A stretch of DNA of 64,000 nt from Ophthalmolycus amberensis (taxonomy: Eukaryota; Chordata; Actinopteri; Perciformes; Zoarcidae), in contig JAFEUB010000798.1 in NCBI GenBank assembly GCA_024529925.1, positions 568,001 to 632,000 on the forward strand, in the 5' to 3' direction. The notes under the pieces are model-generated. The model saw only the letters and a list, made by a program, of their open reading frames with translations. It had not been told where the DNA came from and searched no databases. Shown here one piece after another: positions 36,003 through 48,734 of this stretch. The translations under genes and the position numbers were made by a program. The first letter of the stretch is position 1. Every line of letters begins with the position of its first letter.

Positions 36003-36050
<48 letters not shown>
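36001..36050. repeat. CT microsatellite
   Basis: CT array with one TCGC interruption, preceded by a GA-rich stretch that could pair with it (35977-35990). Confidence 0.95.
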
Positions 36051-36054
<4 letters not shown>

Positions 36055-38653
36055 GAGTTTGATTTGTGTTCACCGCTTTAGAACCAGATAAGAAGACACA
36101 ACAGCTTTTCCTGCATTACCTTTGCACTGCTCTAGTGCGGTCGAGTCTCTCTGTTGATGTGGCAGTGTGGGATTGGGTTTCTGCCAGACAACCACAAGGT
36201 TTCTGATGTTCTCTTCAAAATCTCTCCTTAACGCTCTAAAAAGCGTCACTTCCCATTTAAATGCCCCTTCTTGACATGAGAAAAAAACACGATAACCGCA
36301 CTGAATGAGAATATCTCACACAGAAGTTAACAAATTAAAGGCAAAGTCTGAATAAATGAGTGAAACACAACGATGAATGATGAGGATGCTTCCCTGACAA
36401 ACCAAACGCCTGTGGGAGATTTTAAAGTGATGTGTTGTCATCAAGACTGAGAGAACATTTCTCAGAGAAAGAGCTTGAGTCACAGAGGTCCCAACACCTC
36501 ACTGAGACTGGTTTTCATCTAATTTGTCTTTCATCTGTTGGTATTTTGTTTCTTCCAATACTTAATTTAAGCTTTATGATGCTTACAATTAGTAAAACAT
36601 TTAAACTCGAGGCAGCATGGTTTCGTTTATGGACGAACCATTAAATGAAACCTATAAATGCCTTGTGCATGATTTTATACATATTACCCATGCACTTTCA
36701 GAGTAACATATTTGGTATCTTTAACATCGTATTGGTATTTCTAACATCGAGTTACATTGATGAAGTTTGATTCAATTTTTTCACATCAAGATAAAGTGTA
36801 TTTGCATTTTGTGAATATGACCAGATCAAGTAATAACTCATTAGAAGCTTTTCTTTAACTTCTGCAGGATACGTTCTTTGGTAAACAGGGAGACTTTCTT
36901 CGTTCGACATCTCAGGTACCAAAATATAGTTTTAATCAGTCCGCTGATAAACCACAGGAAACTGAACAAACATGCTGTCTTGATTGTCTCATCCTTTCTT
37001 TAAATGTACCAGTAGTAATATCACTTATTTGAGGGGTTGTTGCTGTCTCTGGCTCATATCGTAGAAGTGACCTGCACTGTCTTTCTGTAGTGAGCTTCCT
37101 CTGTGTGAGCTGGTTGGACAGTAGAAGTGTTGGCTTATAGTTTCTGCAGGAAGCACTGATGTTTGGTTGATATTATACAGTGAACAGCTAAAAGTCACGC
37201 GTCAGACTGACTCTCACAAAAGGTGTTAAGAGTGAAAGTGAATCACCGTTTACAGAACAAGAAAGGGAGCTCTTGCAGTCTTGTATCAAATTTCATTTAT
37301 TTTTTTGGATGCCATGAATGCTTCTATTGGTTCTTGCTCAGGCTGCAGCCGCTCTGTCCCTTCCTGCCTCTGATTACCCATCTTGATCTCATGCACAATA
37401 CAATGGCTAGGATTGAAACTTATAAAATAAATATTTCAGCTGCGTACCTATAAACAAATAGAATTGAAAAAATGTCACGTCTTATGTCAAGATAACTTAA
37501 GAAGTGAGACATGAGGCTTTTATATTGCATTACCTCCTAACCTCCTATTTCAGATTTTACCAATTTTCGATTTGTGTCTTTGCAGTTTCTTTATTATCAG
37601 TTTCTTTTGCAATGTGCTCTCTGCTTTTTACCTTCCACATATATTTGATATTCTTGTTGTTATAACTTAGGCTGGTTTACCTCTTTACACTCATTCACAC
37701 AAGGTATAGTCAGTTCATGGGAATACACTGTTCTCTTCAATGTGGCCATTCATGATGGCTAGACAAATTAAACAATTCACACAATAATAAATCCCAATTC
37801 ATCCCATGAAGATATAAAAGAAGAACAGCTGATGAGAACAAATGTCGCTGTGTTCGCTGACGGTGCCACCAGGGAACAGTCATCACTTAAAGCAATTGAG
37901 ACATCACTTGGTTGCCAAATTTGATAGACAAACATTTAGGTTGCCAGGTCTGATCCTTTGAGACGAGAGGTGTGGTCGAGACCCAGTAAAGTGTGCTGTG
38001 GGATGTTTCTGTGATTAGGCTCTGTGTCTCAGTGTGTATGGTCTTTGTTTTCATCTGTGTGGTGTGTATGTGTGGGAATGGACCCTGGTCTGACTTGTTG
38101 ATTAATGGCCAGTGTGTGTATGTGTGAAAACGCTCCCGGTCCTGTTTCCATGCTAATGAGTAGCAGCAGATGGGAGAGAGGAGACTGGACCAACAATGAA
38201 CAAACACACCAGCAGCCGCACAACTTAAAAACCCAAACAGACCCTCCTGTTGGGCTTGTTTCGTCGTACGCAGACACCCTGATGTTATGACTTGGAGCAT
38301 GTAAACACTGAATACAGTCGTCTCTGTCCTGGATGTGATCATGGCAATGTTACCGTAGAACATATTTACAGCCTTTAATCAATGACATGTACAAGTCTAT
38401 CGGTGTATCAAGGCCAATTCAATTAAAGAGCAGCTGTGGAAAATAGACAGTAAGAGGAACTACATTGTGGAGAGGACCTGAGAAAGACATTGAGGACACA
38501 GTATGAGGAAGACTGTATTCATGAGATCATGCACCATACATTTATTTAGAGATACTGTATGTGTTGGCATCTATGTATATGTTATTGTGGGTGTGAGCTA
38601 GTGTCTGTCGATGGGCGCATTTGTGCTGATTATGTATGTATCCCTGTGCCTTT

Positions 38654-38655
<2 letters not shown>

Positions 38656-38695
<40 letters not shown>
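38656..38695. repeat. TG microsatellite
   Basis: 20 TG units. Confidence 0.95.
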
Positions 38696-38696
<1 letters not shown>

Positions 38697-38792
38697 ACTT
38701 CCAGCACTGTGTGCCGGTCCAACCTACTAGACAAATATAAACACTTCCCCTTGTAAGGCCAGATAACACTACGACTGATTAGAAACACAACT

Positions 38793-38821
38793 TTGTGTGT
38801 GTGTGTGTGTGTGTGAGTTTT

Positions 38822-38855
<34 letters not shown>

Positions 38856-38879
38856 CGTGTGTGTGTGTGAGTTTTTGTG

Positions 38880-38927
<48 letters not shown>
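38793..38927. repeat. TG array with 54-bp higher-order period
   Basis: TG runs punctuated by GAGTTTTT (38815 and 38869) and by TTTG at similar spacing. This indicates duplication of a 54-bp block within the array. Confidence 0.85.
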
Positions 38928-38928
<1 letters not shown>

Positions 38929-39082
38929 ACACCACAGGAAACGCTGCCTGTGTCCTGCCAAGAGCCTTTTTTATTTTTCAATCTTTCTTTCTCCATCCTC
39001 ACTCATTTCCTTCATTCAATCTCAGTCTTTCTGCTTTCTCTCTCTGGCCCACTTACTTGTGCAGCATCAAGCTGTGACATTA

Positions 39083-39290
39083 AAGGTTCACTATACGATA
39101 TTCAGGGCATTAATATAGCAGCAAACAGCTGTGTAAAGATATAGCGGAGTAACGTCTACCTGAGCAGCGAATGAAGTCGCTCTCCCTCTGTGTGTGTAAT
39201 GCGAGCTTCTCGTTGCTTTGTTTACGTAGCCGGGCCGGTTGCGTGTGCATGTTAGTGCATGTGAGTCCCTGTTTGTGTGCCCCACTGGCT
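39083..39290 (+). mobile_element. Possible TTAA-type MITE fragment
   Basis: Begins ATTAAAGGTTCACTATACG, like the TTAAAGG termini of fish MITEs that use TTAA targets. A similar start (TTAAAAGGTTCA) occurs in the same orientation near 39626. No inverted right end was found. Confidence 0.3.
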
Positions 39291-40594
39291 AGCTATTCGA
39301 AGCCGCTGTGCCCATACAGCGATTGCAGCTGATAACGACGTCCCGGCAAACGGCATTCACCGTCCGGTTCCCCGAGGTTAGCTCTGTCAGCACTATTGAC
39401 GGTTGCACTGTTTGTGCTGTTAGCACAGTTAGCTGCTGGCTGCCGTCTCGGCCATGGTTATGTTGAGAGCCATGTGGAGGCAATCCCTCAATCACAGATT
39501 TTCTCTGAATTCTGCTTCGGGCTACTTTGTTAATTCATACAATGTTTAAGTGTTCCCCCTTATACAGTCCCAGCCAGCTCTTTGTCATCTCATAATTGTC
39601 TCATGTTTAAGCTTGACACAGCAAAATTAAAAGGTTCAATGTGAACGACTGCCCTACAAGACCAACATATTGAAGTTACAGGAGAGGACTGCTGACAAGC
39701 AACAAGCAAGCTAATGCCCCTGAGTCAAACGAAAACAAATCACACACTCACAGCCATTAAATGCATGTACATATGTAGTGTGTGTGCGTGCGTGCATGCG
39801 TGTGTGTGTGTGAGATAGAGACTCCTAAGGAATGCTCTTAGTGCTGTTATAGTTGCTGCGAACAGGAAATAGATTCCCAGAGACAGGAAGTAACTTCGTT
39901 GAGAGAGGAAGTGTTTGCCAGCATCCGCCCTCTGTCTGCTGGATGTGGAAGGAAGGAGAGAGGGTTGGAGTGAAGGGCATGGGGGAGGGGAGAAAAAGCT
40001 AAATAGAGAGTTGTTTTAGGAAGAGGAGAAAGAAAGAGAGCACAATACATTGTAAAATCTTATTTACCTTTCAAAGAAAAGACTAAATTATACCAAAGAA
40101 AGGACACTGTCCTGATGACTGCAGGTGGATTGGACATAATGCACAACATAAACATCAAAACCTGCAAAGCAGAGGTCAAGCATGAGTGTAAGAAGGAAAC
40201 CTAATTATTGTGTTGTAGGCACATTCTATTGACAAAAGTAGATGCAGTCCACATACTTGCTCTGAAAGGTCTATAATATTGTGCTACACTTTTGGGGAAG
40301 CCCTTTGTTGTCAAGTCAATTTTATATAAACAAATGTCACAAATTACATATTTGCCTCAAAGGGTAATGGTTTATGAATGAGACGTTCAACAGTCTGTTC
40401 ACTACATACTTCTGGCCATGTAGTGTAGTGTAGTGCAGTGATTCTTAACCATGGGGTCGCGGCCCACGATTGGGCCACGAGCGCCACCTAGAAGGCCGCA
40501 AAAAACTTTCAGTTTTGCACCTGTGGGCCGCGAGGACCGCGGTACCGCATCAATTGAAGACACCAGAGATATTACTGTTATCCATGAGACGCTC

Positions 40595-40680
40595 AGTTAC
40601 AATATAGCTTCCCACCACCTGGTGGCGGTAATGCGTCAGTCAGTTGTTTAACAAGCTCCAATAAGCAGAAGAAGACACTC
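40595..40680 (-). mobile_element. GGCGGTAATGC-type repeat inside the hAT relic
   Basis: CACCTGGTGGCGGTAATGCG...AAGCAGAAGAAG is the same repeat family as the two copies upstream of mis12 (49946-50150). It could be part of the hAT 5' region from which such copies derive, or an insertion into it. Confidence 0.5.
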
Positions 40681-40708
40681 AGCTAGCCGTTAGCCTGTAG
40701 CAAAAGTT

Positions 40709-40960
40709 ATGGATACGTTTTTAAAAAGAAAAAATGAAGACGACAGTGGTGCCATACCCCCCTAAAAGTCTAAATGTGTGCGCAAGTACAACCCTGACTT
40801 TCTTAAGTACGGCTTTGTGAACGGAGGCAACGAGGCAGAGCCGAGGGCTCAGTGTGTGGAATGTGGGCTAATGCTATCAAACGAAGCACTGAAGCCTTCG
40901 AAACTAAAGCGACACCTGGCAACGAAACATCCAACGCTCGTGGGAAAGCCTGTTGGGCTT
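40709..40960 (+). pseudogene. Broken hAT transposase N-terminus with BED zinc finger
   Basis: ATG at 40709 starts MDTFLKRKNEDDSG, interrupted by an in-frame TAA at 40763-40765. The same frame continues through KYNPDFLKYGF and QCVECGLMLSNEALKPSKL to RHLATKHP, giving the BED pattern C-x2-C...H-x4-H. The order and motifs match ZBED5/FAM200-like hAT proteins. Similarity ends near GKPVG, and the catalytic part and dimerisation domain are missing. Confidence 0.85.
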
Positions 40961-42202
40961 CTTGTTGTGTATGCAGGTTTACATACACATGATAATAAAT
41001 GTCTTTGTGATCATCACATTGTATCATCTCATTTATTTGACAAGGGCTTTGCCTGTTCAACTCCGCGAGGACACCAGCGTCCTCGATCCCCTCCCCTTCC
41101 GTTCCTATGGCTTGCTTCCGCAAACTACGTCATAAAACATGGCCGTGTTTGGTATCCCAGCATGCCCAACATCCTCATCTTTGCAAAGAAAAGATCGATT
41201 TTCTTTAATTTCTCATGGATTTTTCACAAAAGGAGCCCAAACACACACTGTCCAAAGTTGCCATAACCTCTGCAAGTCGTATCTTGCAGCATTTCGACGG
41301 AAAAAGACACATTACAGACCCGACAACGTGCTAGCAGATGTTACCATGGAGCTAGTGGCTTCAGAAAACGCTTGTACTTATAGTACAAACCGTATGTTCC
41401 TCTTACATAAGCCATCAACCAACGTATCACCTTGCGTAAATGAGCTACTCTCATACTTGGTCGTGCGCTCTTTCGCAGCCATTACGCACAGGAAGTCGGC
41501 TACTCAAACACCACGTCTTCAACCATATATACATAGTTTTTGCAATTTGCAAAGGCTAAAAATAAAAGGAAAATAATATGATATCAAAATATAAAGGGAG
41601 AAACACCTTTAGTGTGTCAGAATATCATTTGGTTACCATGTGTCCATTTGGGTCTCCAAATATCCTTTTAGAGCTCCGCCTGGATCTCTTCATGGAAGAA
41701 ACACTGTAGAATGGTCATACTTTGTCCAATCTTCTTCAAATTTGAGGCAGTTGTTCACTGATAGTGTAGTTACAGCCATATACTGTCCTTTACCTGTACA
41801 GATACAGCCACGGGCAGTTATTTATACTGAAAGATACTTTTTTATTTTATGCGGACAAAAATCTTAAATTTTTACTGACTCCAAAGGCCCACTGCTCTGT
41901 TTCTGTATGACCTACAGGTTTTCTGACACTTTTGCTGCATATAGTCAGAGTGGGCCCCAGGACACTTTGTACTTGAAAAGTTGGGCCCCGAGGTCAAAAA
42001 GGTTAAGAACCCCTGGTGTAGTGAGTTACACTATACTGTGAACTACAGGTCACCTCCTCATTCTCACACTCCACAGTGAACTCGGTCTTGAGACAGAAGT
42101 TGCTGCATGTATGGAGGTTATAACATGTGTCACCCCACCGCTCCTCACACTCTTAAAAACTCCCAAGGGACTAGAGAGATTGTTTGAGATGAAAGGTCAG
42201 CG

Positions 42203-42240
42203 GTGTGTGTGTGTGTGTGTGCGTGTGTGTGTGTGTGTGT
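42203..42240. repeat. TG microsatellite
   Basis: TG run with one CG step. A CA run follows at 42289-42310, so the two could pair. Confidence 0.9.
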
Positions 42241-44376
42241 TCCTGGATGCATGCCAGTCTTGGTAAGTAGCTGAGGAAGTTTGTCGACACACACACACAC
42301 AGACACACACGAACACAGAGTCCATCTTTGCCACATTGCCTCTGTTTTGTCACCATCATGACTTCTCTGCACTCCATCTCTAAGACAAGGAAAGTGTGAC
42401 TCGAATGCGGTGGAGACCTGTGGAGTTAAAGCTAACAGTTATAACTGGAACTCAAAGTCATTTTTTATTTGCTGTAAACAGTCAACTAACACTAACTCAG
42501 TCTGCCAATCGGTCAGTGGAGACAAATACACCGAAAATGAACAGATGAATTGACGGTAAGCAGCTCTGTCGAGGCATGTTGTTTTGAGGGAGAAAGTTGA
42601 ATGTGTGTGTGTGTGTGTGTGTGTGTGGAGATGGCACTCGATGGACAGATGGTCCTTTGTGACTCCTGACACCTGCCAGCTGCTGCTCTGCTCCTCTTCA
42701 CCTCTCTTTCCTTCTCCTCTCACCTCATCATCTCTTTTCTTCTCTTCTCCTGCTCTGCTCTACTCGCCCGGCCTTTCTTCTTTAGCTGTTGAAAATACAT
42801 TTGGACCATCAAATAGATGGCTGATGAGCAACTTCCTGTGGGGTTTCAAATTTAACACAAATCGCATCGCAAGTTCAATGGCACACAGCATGCTCAATAC
42901 AACCCAAATATATTTAGCTAGTGGTGCAATAAAAGAAAGCGTGAGAGAAAATTGTACTCAGCAGCTTAACTAGAGGTCGACAGAATAATCTGCGACGATG
43001 AGGGTGTTTTACAAACTTGTTATCGGTGGAACTGGGCTCCGATAGTAGTCGATGGCTGCACAGCCTCCACCAATCACATGGCGACACGCATCACCGTTTT
43101 GATGGGGGCTCCATACAGGACATACATATATTTTAACGAAAGTTAACTTGAAGATAGCTTCATTCATAAAGTATGAGCACGATGAGGTTGCTGGTTATAG
43201 TATGGCATTATTAATGATACTGAAGATAACTGCTGCTCTGCCAAAAGCATGCTGTCGCCATTTAGCTAGCCAGCATTAGCGTTATGTTTTAACCAGCCGT
43301 GAATGCAAGCCTAGCACAACTATGGGCCATGTCTGATCATTTGAGGGCCACTTTAGCTGAAAATATGTGTGTGCGTGTGATTAACTCCTGATGTCCGCCG
43401 ATTTATTGGCGATCTGCTTTTTCCTGCTCCAAACTCTCTAATTGTAACCACAAGGTTTCAGGTTCAGATTCTTCAACAGTCTAACACTCCCTCAACACCA
43501 ACCACCTGCTACTGTTGAGCAAGGCACCATTTAACCACTTAGAGGCTACAGTGTGTGAAAGCAGAGTTACTGTTGCCACTTTGAAAAGGCAGGTTGTACA
43601 AAGCACTCAGCCAATCCAAGAGAGGCCATTTTCACACTAATGTGGCTCAATCTGAAATGGTAAAAATGTTTAAACGGTGTGTTCAACCACTAAAAACAGA
43701 TATTTATTTCTCTTCAAAGGATGTTCTGATGAAAAAGGTGTTTTACAAACATGCTGAGGTTGACAATCGTTTGTTACGAGTTACGAAATACGGTACACGT
43801 TCTTTTGATTACATAACATTGTAAAAGCTTGAGGGAGACCACTTTAAGATTTCAGTGATAGAAAAGGAAGACGCTTGGCGTCTGTTAGTTACTGTTTTCT
43901 TCACTAAATGGCAGCCAGGACATGCGATCGCTCACAGCTGTTTAAGACGAGGAGGTTTTCTTTCCTCCTCATTCGTGACGTCACACGGCTCTGCAGTTGG
44001 AGGAAATGTTTGAAATGGGAAAAGAGGGTCTGCTGCTGGGTGTTGGTTTCCCTGCTGGGTGGCACGTGGGTTTAAAAAAGTCAGAGTGAATTCCAGACCC
44101 ACTCTCACAGCCTGAGAAAACAATCCTGTCTGCACCGACTGACCGTCACTCTCACCTCCTCTCCTGTCTGTCAGTCGGTGCAGGACAGCTGGCCGGCTGA
44201 GTGTGGATGCATATCTGTCTATGTGTAGGTATCTGGGTTTATGTGTGTGTGTGTCACTCTCTTTGTGTGTGTGATCCTCAGAGGTCAGAGGTCAAGCTGT
44301 GGTTCACAGAGAGCCACGGTGTTCCCCTCCTAACAGGAAGGGAGGGCACTGTCCATATGCTGTCTTCACTCTCACA

Positions 44377-44378
<2 letters not shown>

Positions 44379-44413
<35 letters not shown>
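44379..44413. repeat. CA microsatellite
   Basis: About 17 CA units. Confidence 0.95.
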
Positions 44414-44415
<2 letters not shown>

Positions 44416-45661
44416 AAACACTTGATTAAAAGACATGAACAACTTTACTCCACTCAAATGTCAACACGTGCACAAACACACACAGCAGCACACACTATGT
44501 CCACGCTATGCAGGTTTAATCTAAAAACAATCTCTCTATTTTGATCTTCCAGCTCACATTAAGTGAATTTTTTCCCCTTAAAGGTACCTTGTGGAGTTTT
44601 TCACCACTAGTTGCGCTGTGGAGCAATGTTTTTACGAGTGGGTCCACATCTTGGTTGCATTGTCCATTTGAGGTTATTCCACCGATAGACAGGTGGTGGC
44701 ATTAACTCACACAGAAGAGAAGCGATGTGATAAATGGTAGTCAAAAAGAATTCAAATGGATGTAAACAATGTAGGAATTAAATATTTTTTTTAAATCGAT
44801 AGAAAGTTTTTTTTACGTAACGAAAAGCATTTAAGACATTTATTAAGACAATAAGTTAGAGAACCTTAGAAAAAGGAAATTATTGTGCCAAAATTACAAC
44901 AACACAAAAATAAAAGCACAACTGAGTAATAAATATGATATAGGAAGTAACACTAACACCACTGCCTAATAGAATAACAATATAATTAAGCTCTGGAAAC
45001 AGTGGACCTTGTGTAATATTTGTATTTATTGTTTTGATAGACAAGTTCTTTGTTTGAAGCTTACTGAGGCCGTAACTTCTGGTCACCTGTGTTCACTTCT
45101 TTTGAATGTCACTATATCACACAGTTTTTAACCCTTATTGGTTATTTGTCTGGATGACTATGAGCACATTATACATTCAGATCATTATTAACACGCTTTA
45201 TACTCACTGAGAGGTCTGACAACAGAAACAAAAAAATATTTTAATTAACAAAATCACGGCAATCTTTATAAAAACAACCTCAAAAGTGTGGACGCATGTG
45301 TTTTTCAAATGTAAACAGAGACCACGTCAAGTCTCAGGACAGCAGGTGTAAAATGAAGACACTTCATCTACTGAGTCTCCCCTCAAATACAAACACTTTT
45401 ACTTTTCCAACACACTCACTGACACTTCTTTGTCTCTCTCTCTCTTGCTTATTAGACACTTCTGTTCCCCTTGGATGACTTTATTTTCTCTGCCAGCAGG
45501 ATGAAGACATATGCACGAGTGTGTGCAGCCAGCTGCATACAGCTGTGTCCTCGTATTGTTTGACGACGTCTTTTATAGGCTTTAGAAAGTATGACATGCA
45601 CACAAGGAGGGCAGAGTTTAGGATTTATTGTACCTTTGTACACAAACAGCTGACAGTTAAG

Positions 45662-45664
<3 letters not shown>

Positions 45665-45693
<29 letters not shown>
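45665..45693. repeat. CA microsatellite
   Basis: About 14 CA units. Confidence 0.95.
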
Positions 45694-45694
<1 letters not shown>

Positions 45695-47034
45695 ATACTT
45701 CATACACGATAGGAGAAGGTTCTGAGCAGAAAATGATAAGATGCATTTATAACGTTTATAAGTCGAAGTGCCAAATATCCAAGATGACGGCAGGAGAGTA
45801 ATCTGCATTGTGTGACTCCTGAAAACATAATCCAAGGTTACGATCTCCTGTTGCTACTCTGCAAAATATGCTGCATTGTCTTCCTTTTTGTCCTCAGCGT
45901 ATCAATTTAAAAGCAATCTACAAAGATCTCACATAAGCCCAATCAACAGTAAACAGTTTGAGTCAGAGGAAAACAATAACCGTCCCACCACAACAGCTCC
46001 ACTGACCCAACTGGATACACGTGAAGAGTTGGCGTGAAGTGAGTAATCAATAAAGATTCAATCTGTGCTCAGTGGAGGAAGTACATGTTACATACTGTAT
46101 GTCAACATAGTATAATCCTCATACAATCTACTACTTTAAGGGATAAAAAACATATATTTATATTGAACGCCATGTGGTAGTTTATCATACAGTACTGAAG
46201 TATAGGAAAACACTCATCCTCACATCACATCAGCTTTTATTTTCTTGTTCTGTTCTGAGTCTGTTGATAGCGTTGTGAGTGCAGACTACTTTGCCGACAG
46301 TCTGATCACACCACTGTAAGTCCTGCTAATGCTTCTCACCCCAAAATAACGCAGGATATATTCAGCACAGACCATTTGGAAGCTCTCCATGTAAAAACAC
46401 CTCTATCATAGAAACCACTGACCAGTGTTTCTGGATTGGATTTGTAAATAAGATTGCCAAACCAAAGGGGAAAAAAATAAATAATACTCTGCCTCATTGT
46501 CCTTACAACGCTCACTGTGTGAGTGTGTTTATCCTTTTGGCTCATTTCAGAGAAAACACACTCTATAAACTGAACACAACAAATGGTTTGACAAGTGCTG
46601 TTTGATTCCTTAATCTGCCTCGGAGGTCTTTTGGAGTTTTTACAAACACGCAAAAAGCTCCAAACAAGAAGAAGGTACATCCTGTAACATCATTATTCGC
46701 AGGAAAGACGGCTCGACCGGCACAAAGAAATAATGAGTTGTTCGCACCTCCCCATCTGGACTGATCATTTCTCAAGTTAATCACAACAGGCAGGCGCACA
46801 CACACACTCTCCAGGAATGTTAAGACAAATGTTTAGTGTTTACACTGCACCTCTTGTTGTTGTTGTTTATTTTCAGTTGCAATTGTTGTTGTTTGGGGCT
46901 GTAAATCTAACATCTGCAATAACAATTACAGGAAAATGAATTCTCCAACAAAATAAAGGCTTCAAGTTATGGATATTTTGTATTTAAAATATTATTCCAT
47001 ATCACAAGGACAATGGATACCAGCTTGCTGTTAC

Positions 47035-47215
47035 ATTGTGAGAATCAGAATCTGGTTTATTGTGAAGTAGTTTCCATGTATCCACAAGGAATTAGCTTTG
47101 GAGTAATGGTGCATAACTTAAACATAGCAAGAGAAAATAAAATCAAGAAACATGTAGAATAGAAGAACATTACAATAAAAATACAAAAACTATCAAATTA
47201 TATTAACTATACGAG
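47035..47215. mobile_element. Retroelement-like interspersed repeat fragment
   Basis: GAGAATCAGAATCTGGTTTA...ACAAGGAATTAGCTTTGG is a motif series found widely in fish genomes upstream of A-rich retroelement tails. Family not assigned. Confidence 0.45.
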
Positions 47216-48411
47216 TACAGTAATACATATTGTATTCATACTTGCCCACGTGACTGTCTGGAGTTCAGAGGCTGTAACAGCATCTACACATATTGTCCTT
47301 TAAACCATTTTCAGCAGCCGAACCCCAGATGACAATACGTGAACTAATAAGTCATAAGTCAACCTTTCTTATCAACAAATACATGTTTCTCACAAATCAT
47401 TAGTTAGTCTGGAGATATGGCTGCAAGTAGATATTAAGGACACGTTTTGAAACTGTGGTGAACTGATGCATCATAAAAGAGAAATATGAACACCAGCGCC
47501 CCCAACGGTCTCTAGTCCATGTAGCTGTCATATAACTAACTCAGTATGCTTAACAGAAAATAACAGTACCAATCAATAAAAACAATTACAAGATTTGATC
47601 ATAAACCATTTCTAAGAAATGAAATACTATAACTAACTGTCCTGATGGAAGCGAGGAAAAAACATTTTGACATTTATATAACATTTATAACCGTTAACTA
47701 TTGTTACATTCTGTTGACGACTTTGTGGATATTCTTGCTCTAGATGTGAAATTTAGGTTTATTCTTAAAAAGCAATAATACTCATTTTAAGGAATGAGAA
47801 TAAACTATACCGTTAACAAATAAGAACTCTTAACAAACCAAAGTCTGACAATATATACTAGATATCAGATTAGATAATTATGCAACATGAACCACAAGTG
47901 CTACTGATAATCTCAGTTAACAGTCTAGTGTGTGATGTAAACCAGTTCATTTTATTAGAATTCAAACGTATTAGACAATAGTAAAATCTTCAAGGAGAGG
48001 CTGGATAACATATATGGTCCACCAGTGTCTCCAACTTTGATCTTTTAATTGAAAAACCATGATTGTTAAGTCCAATGATGTCATGCGTGTTCAATTTAGA
48101 TCAGGATTATATCGGTGAGTGAGAGTAACATGCAGAGAGCGCCCTCTGCTGGGTATCACTGCATTGCACATCAGGAGCTCTCCAGACAATGGAAACAATA
48201 TCATAAACACCTCAACAATCACATGCCATCCAGTGAAATACAATGAAACAAATAAGACCACCACACCCCCATGAATCAAGTTAAGAAAATAAGATGTGTT
48301 TGGAAGAGTTGAGTTTTTGAGACAGTGGTGAGGGAATGAGGTGGTACAGTAGTGACAGAAACCACCAGAGTATCAAAAGTCTGTTAAAGTGACAGAGATA
48401 CATTAATTTGC

Positions 48412-48417
48412 TTTATT
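48412..48417 (-). terminator. mis12: Probable mis12 polyadenylation signal
   Basis: Minus-strand AATAAA (TTTATT on the plus strand) about 320 nt after the mis12 stop codon. Confidence 0.5.
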
Positions 48418-48734
48418 ATTTACAATACATTTACAAAAGTAAACTAGAACTAATGTCAGCTGACGTTGCTGTTGTGTAGTTGCTAATTCAATTATGATAG
48501 ATGTTCATGAAGCACATTTGGGAATCATTGTCTATTGTCTTCTTTTCACAGGGGATGAACGTCGTATTCTTGACAAACAGCGGCCGAAACTAACTGTCCA
48601 ACGAGATAAAAACTGTTTTTACGTTGGCTGAAGGTCTCACCAGAAGCCTTGAGGAAAAGTAATGAATGATGTTCTATAATATTTACATACGTTGTTGCAT
48701 GAATTCATTGGTGATTAAACATCCCTGTACAAAA

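Larger units (their letters stand above)
40436..42015 (+). mobile_element. hAT (Charlie/ZBED5-like) transposon relic, 1,580 bp, both ends and TSD intact
   Basis: Left end CAGTGATTCTTAACC and inverted right end CAGGGGTTCTTAACC (13 of 15 identical) are flanked by perfect 8-bp duplications GTGTAGTG (40428-40435 and 42016-42023), the hAT signature. Inside the left part is the start of a transposase with a BED zinc finger (see the pseudogene entry). The 730 bp from about 41150 show no transposase similarity and may be captured or heavily decayed. It cannot move by itself. Confidence 0.93.
31536..48394. other. Gene-free interval between Delta and mis12
   Basis: Nearly 17 kb with no supported gene. 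It contains many TG/CA arrays, CT and purine tracts, a fish interspersed repeat with an internal TG array (33985-34255), a complete-ended hAT relic (40436-42015) and a retroelement-like segment (47035-47215). The open frames here are low-complexity repeats or short and unlike any family I know. Confidence 0.7.

Noticed and set aside
40778..41266. BED-finger ORF as a domesticated host gene
   Set aside because: It lies inside intact hAT ends with target duplications, has an in-frame stop just after the start, and loses similarity after the finger.
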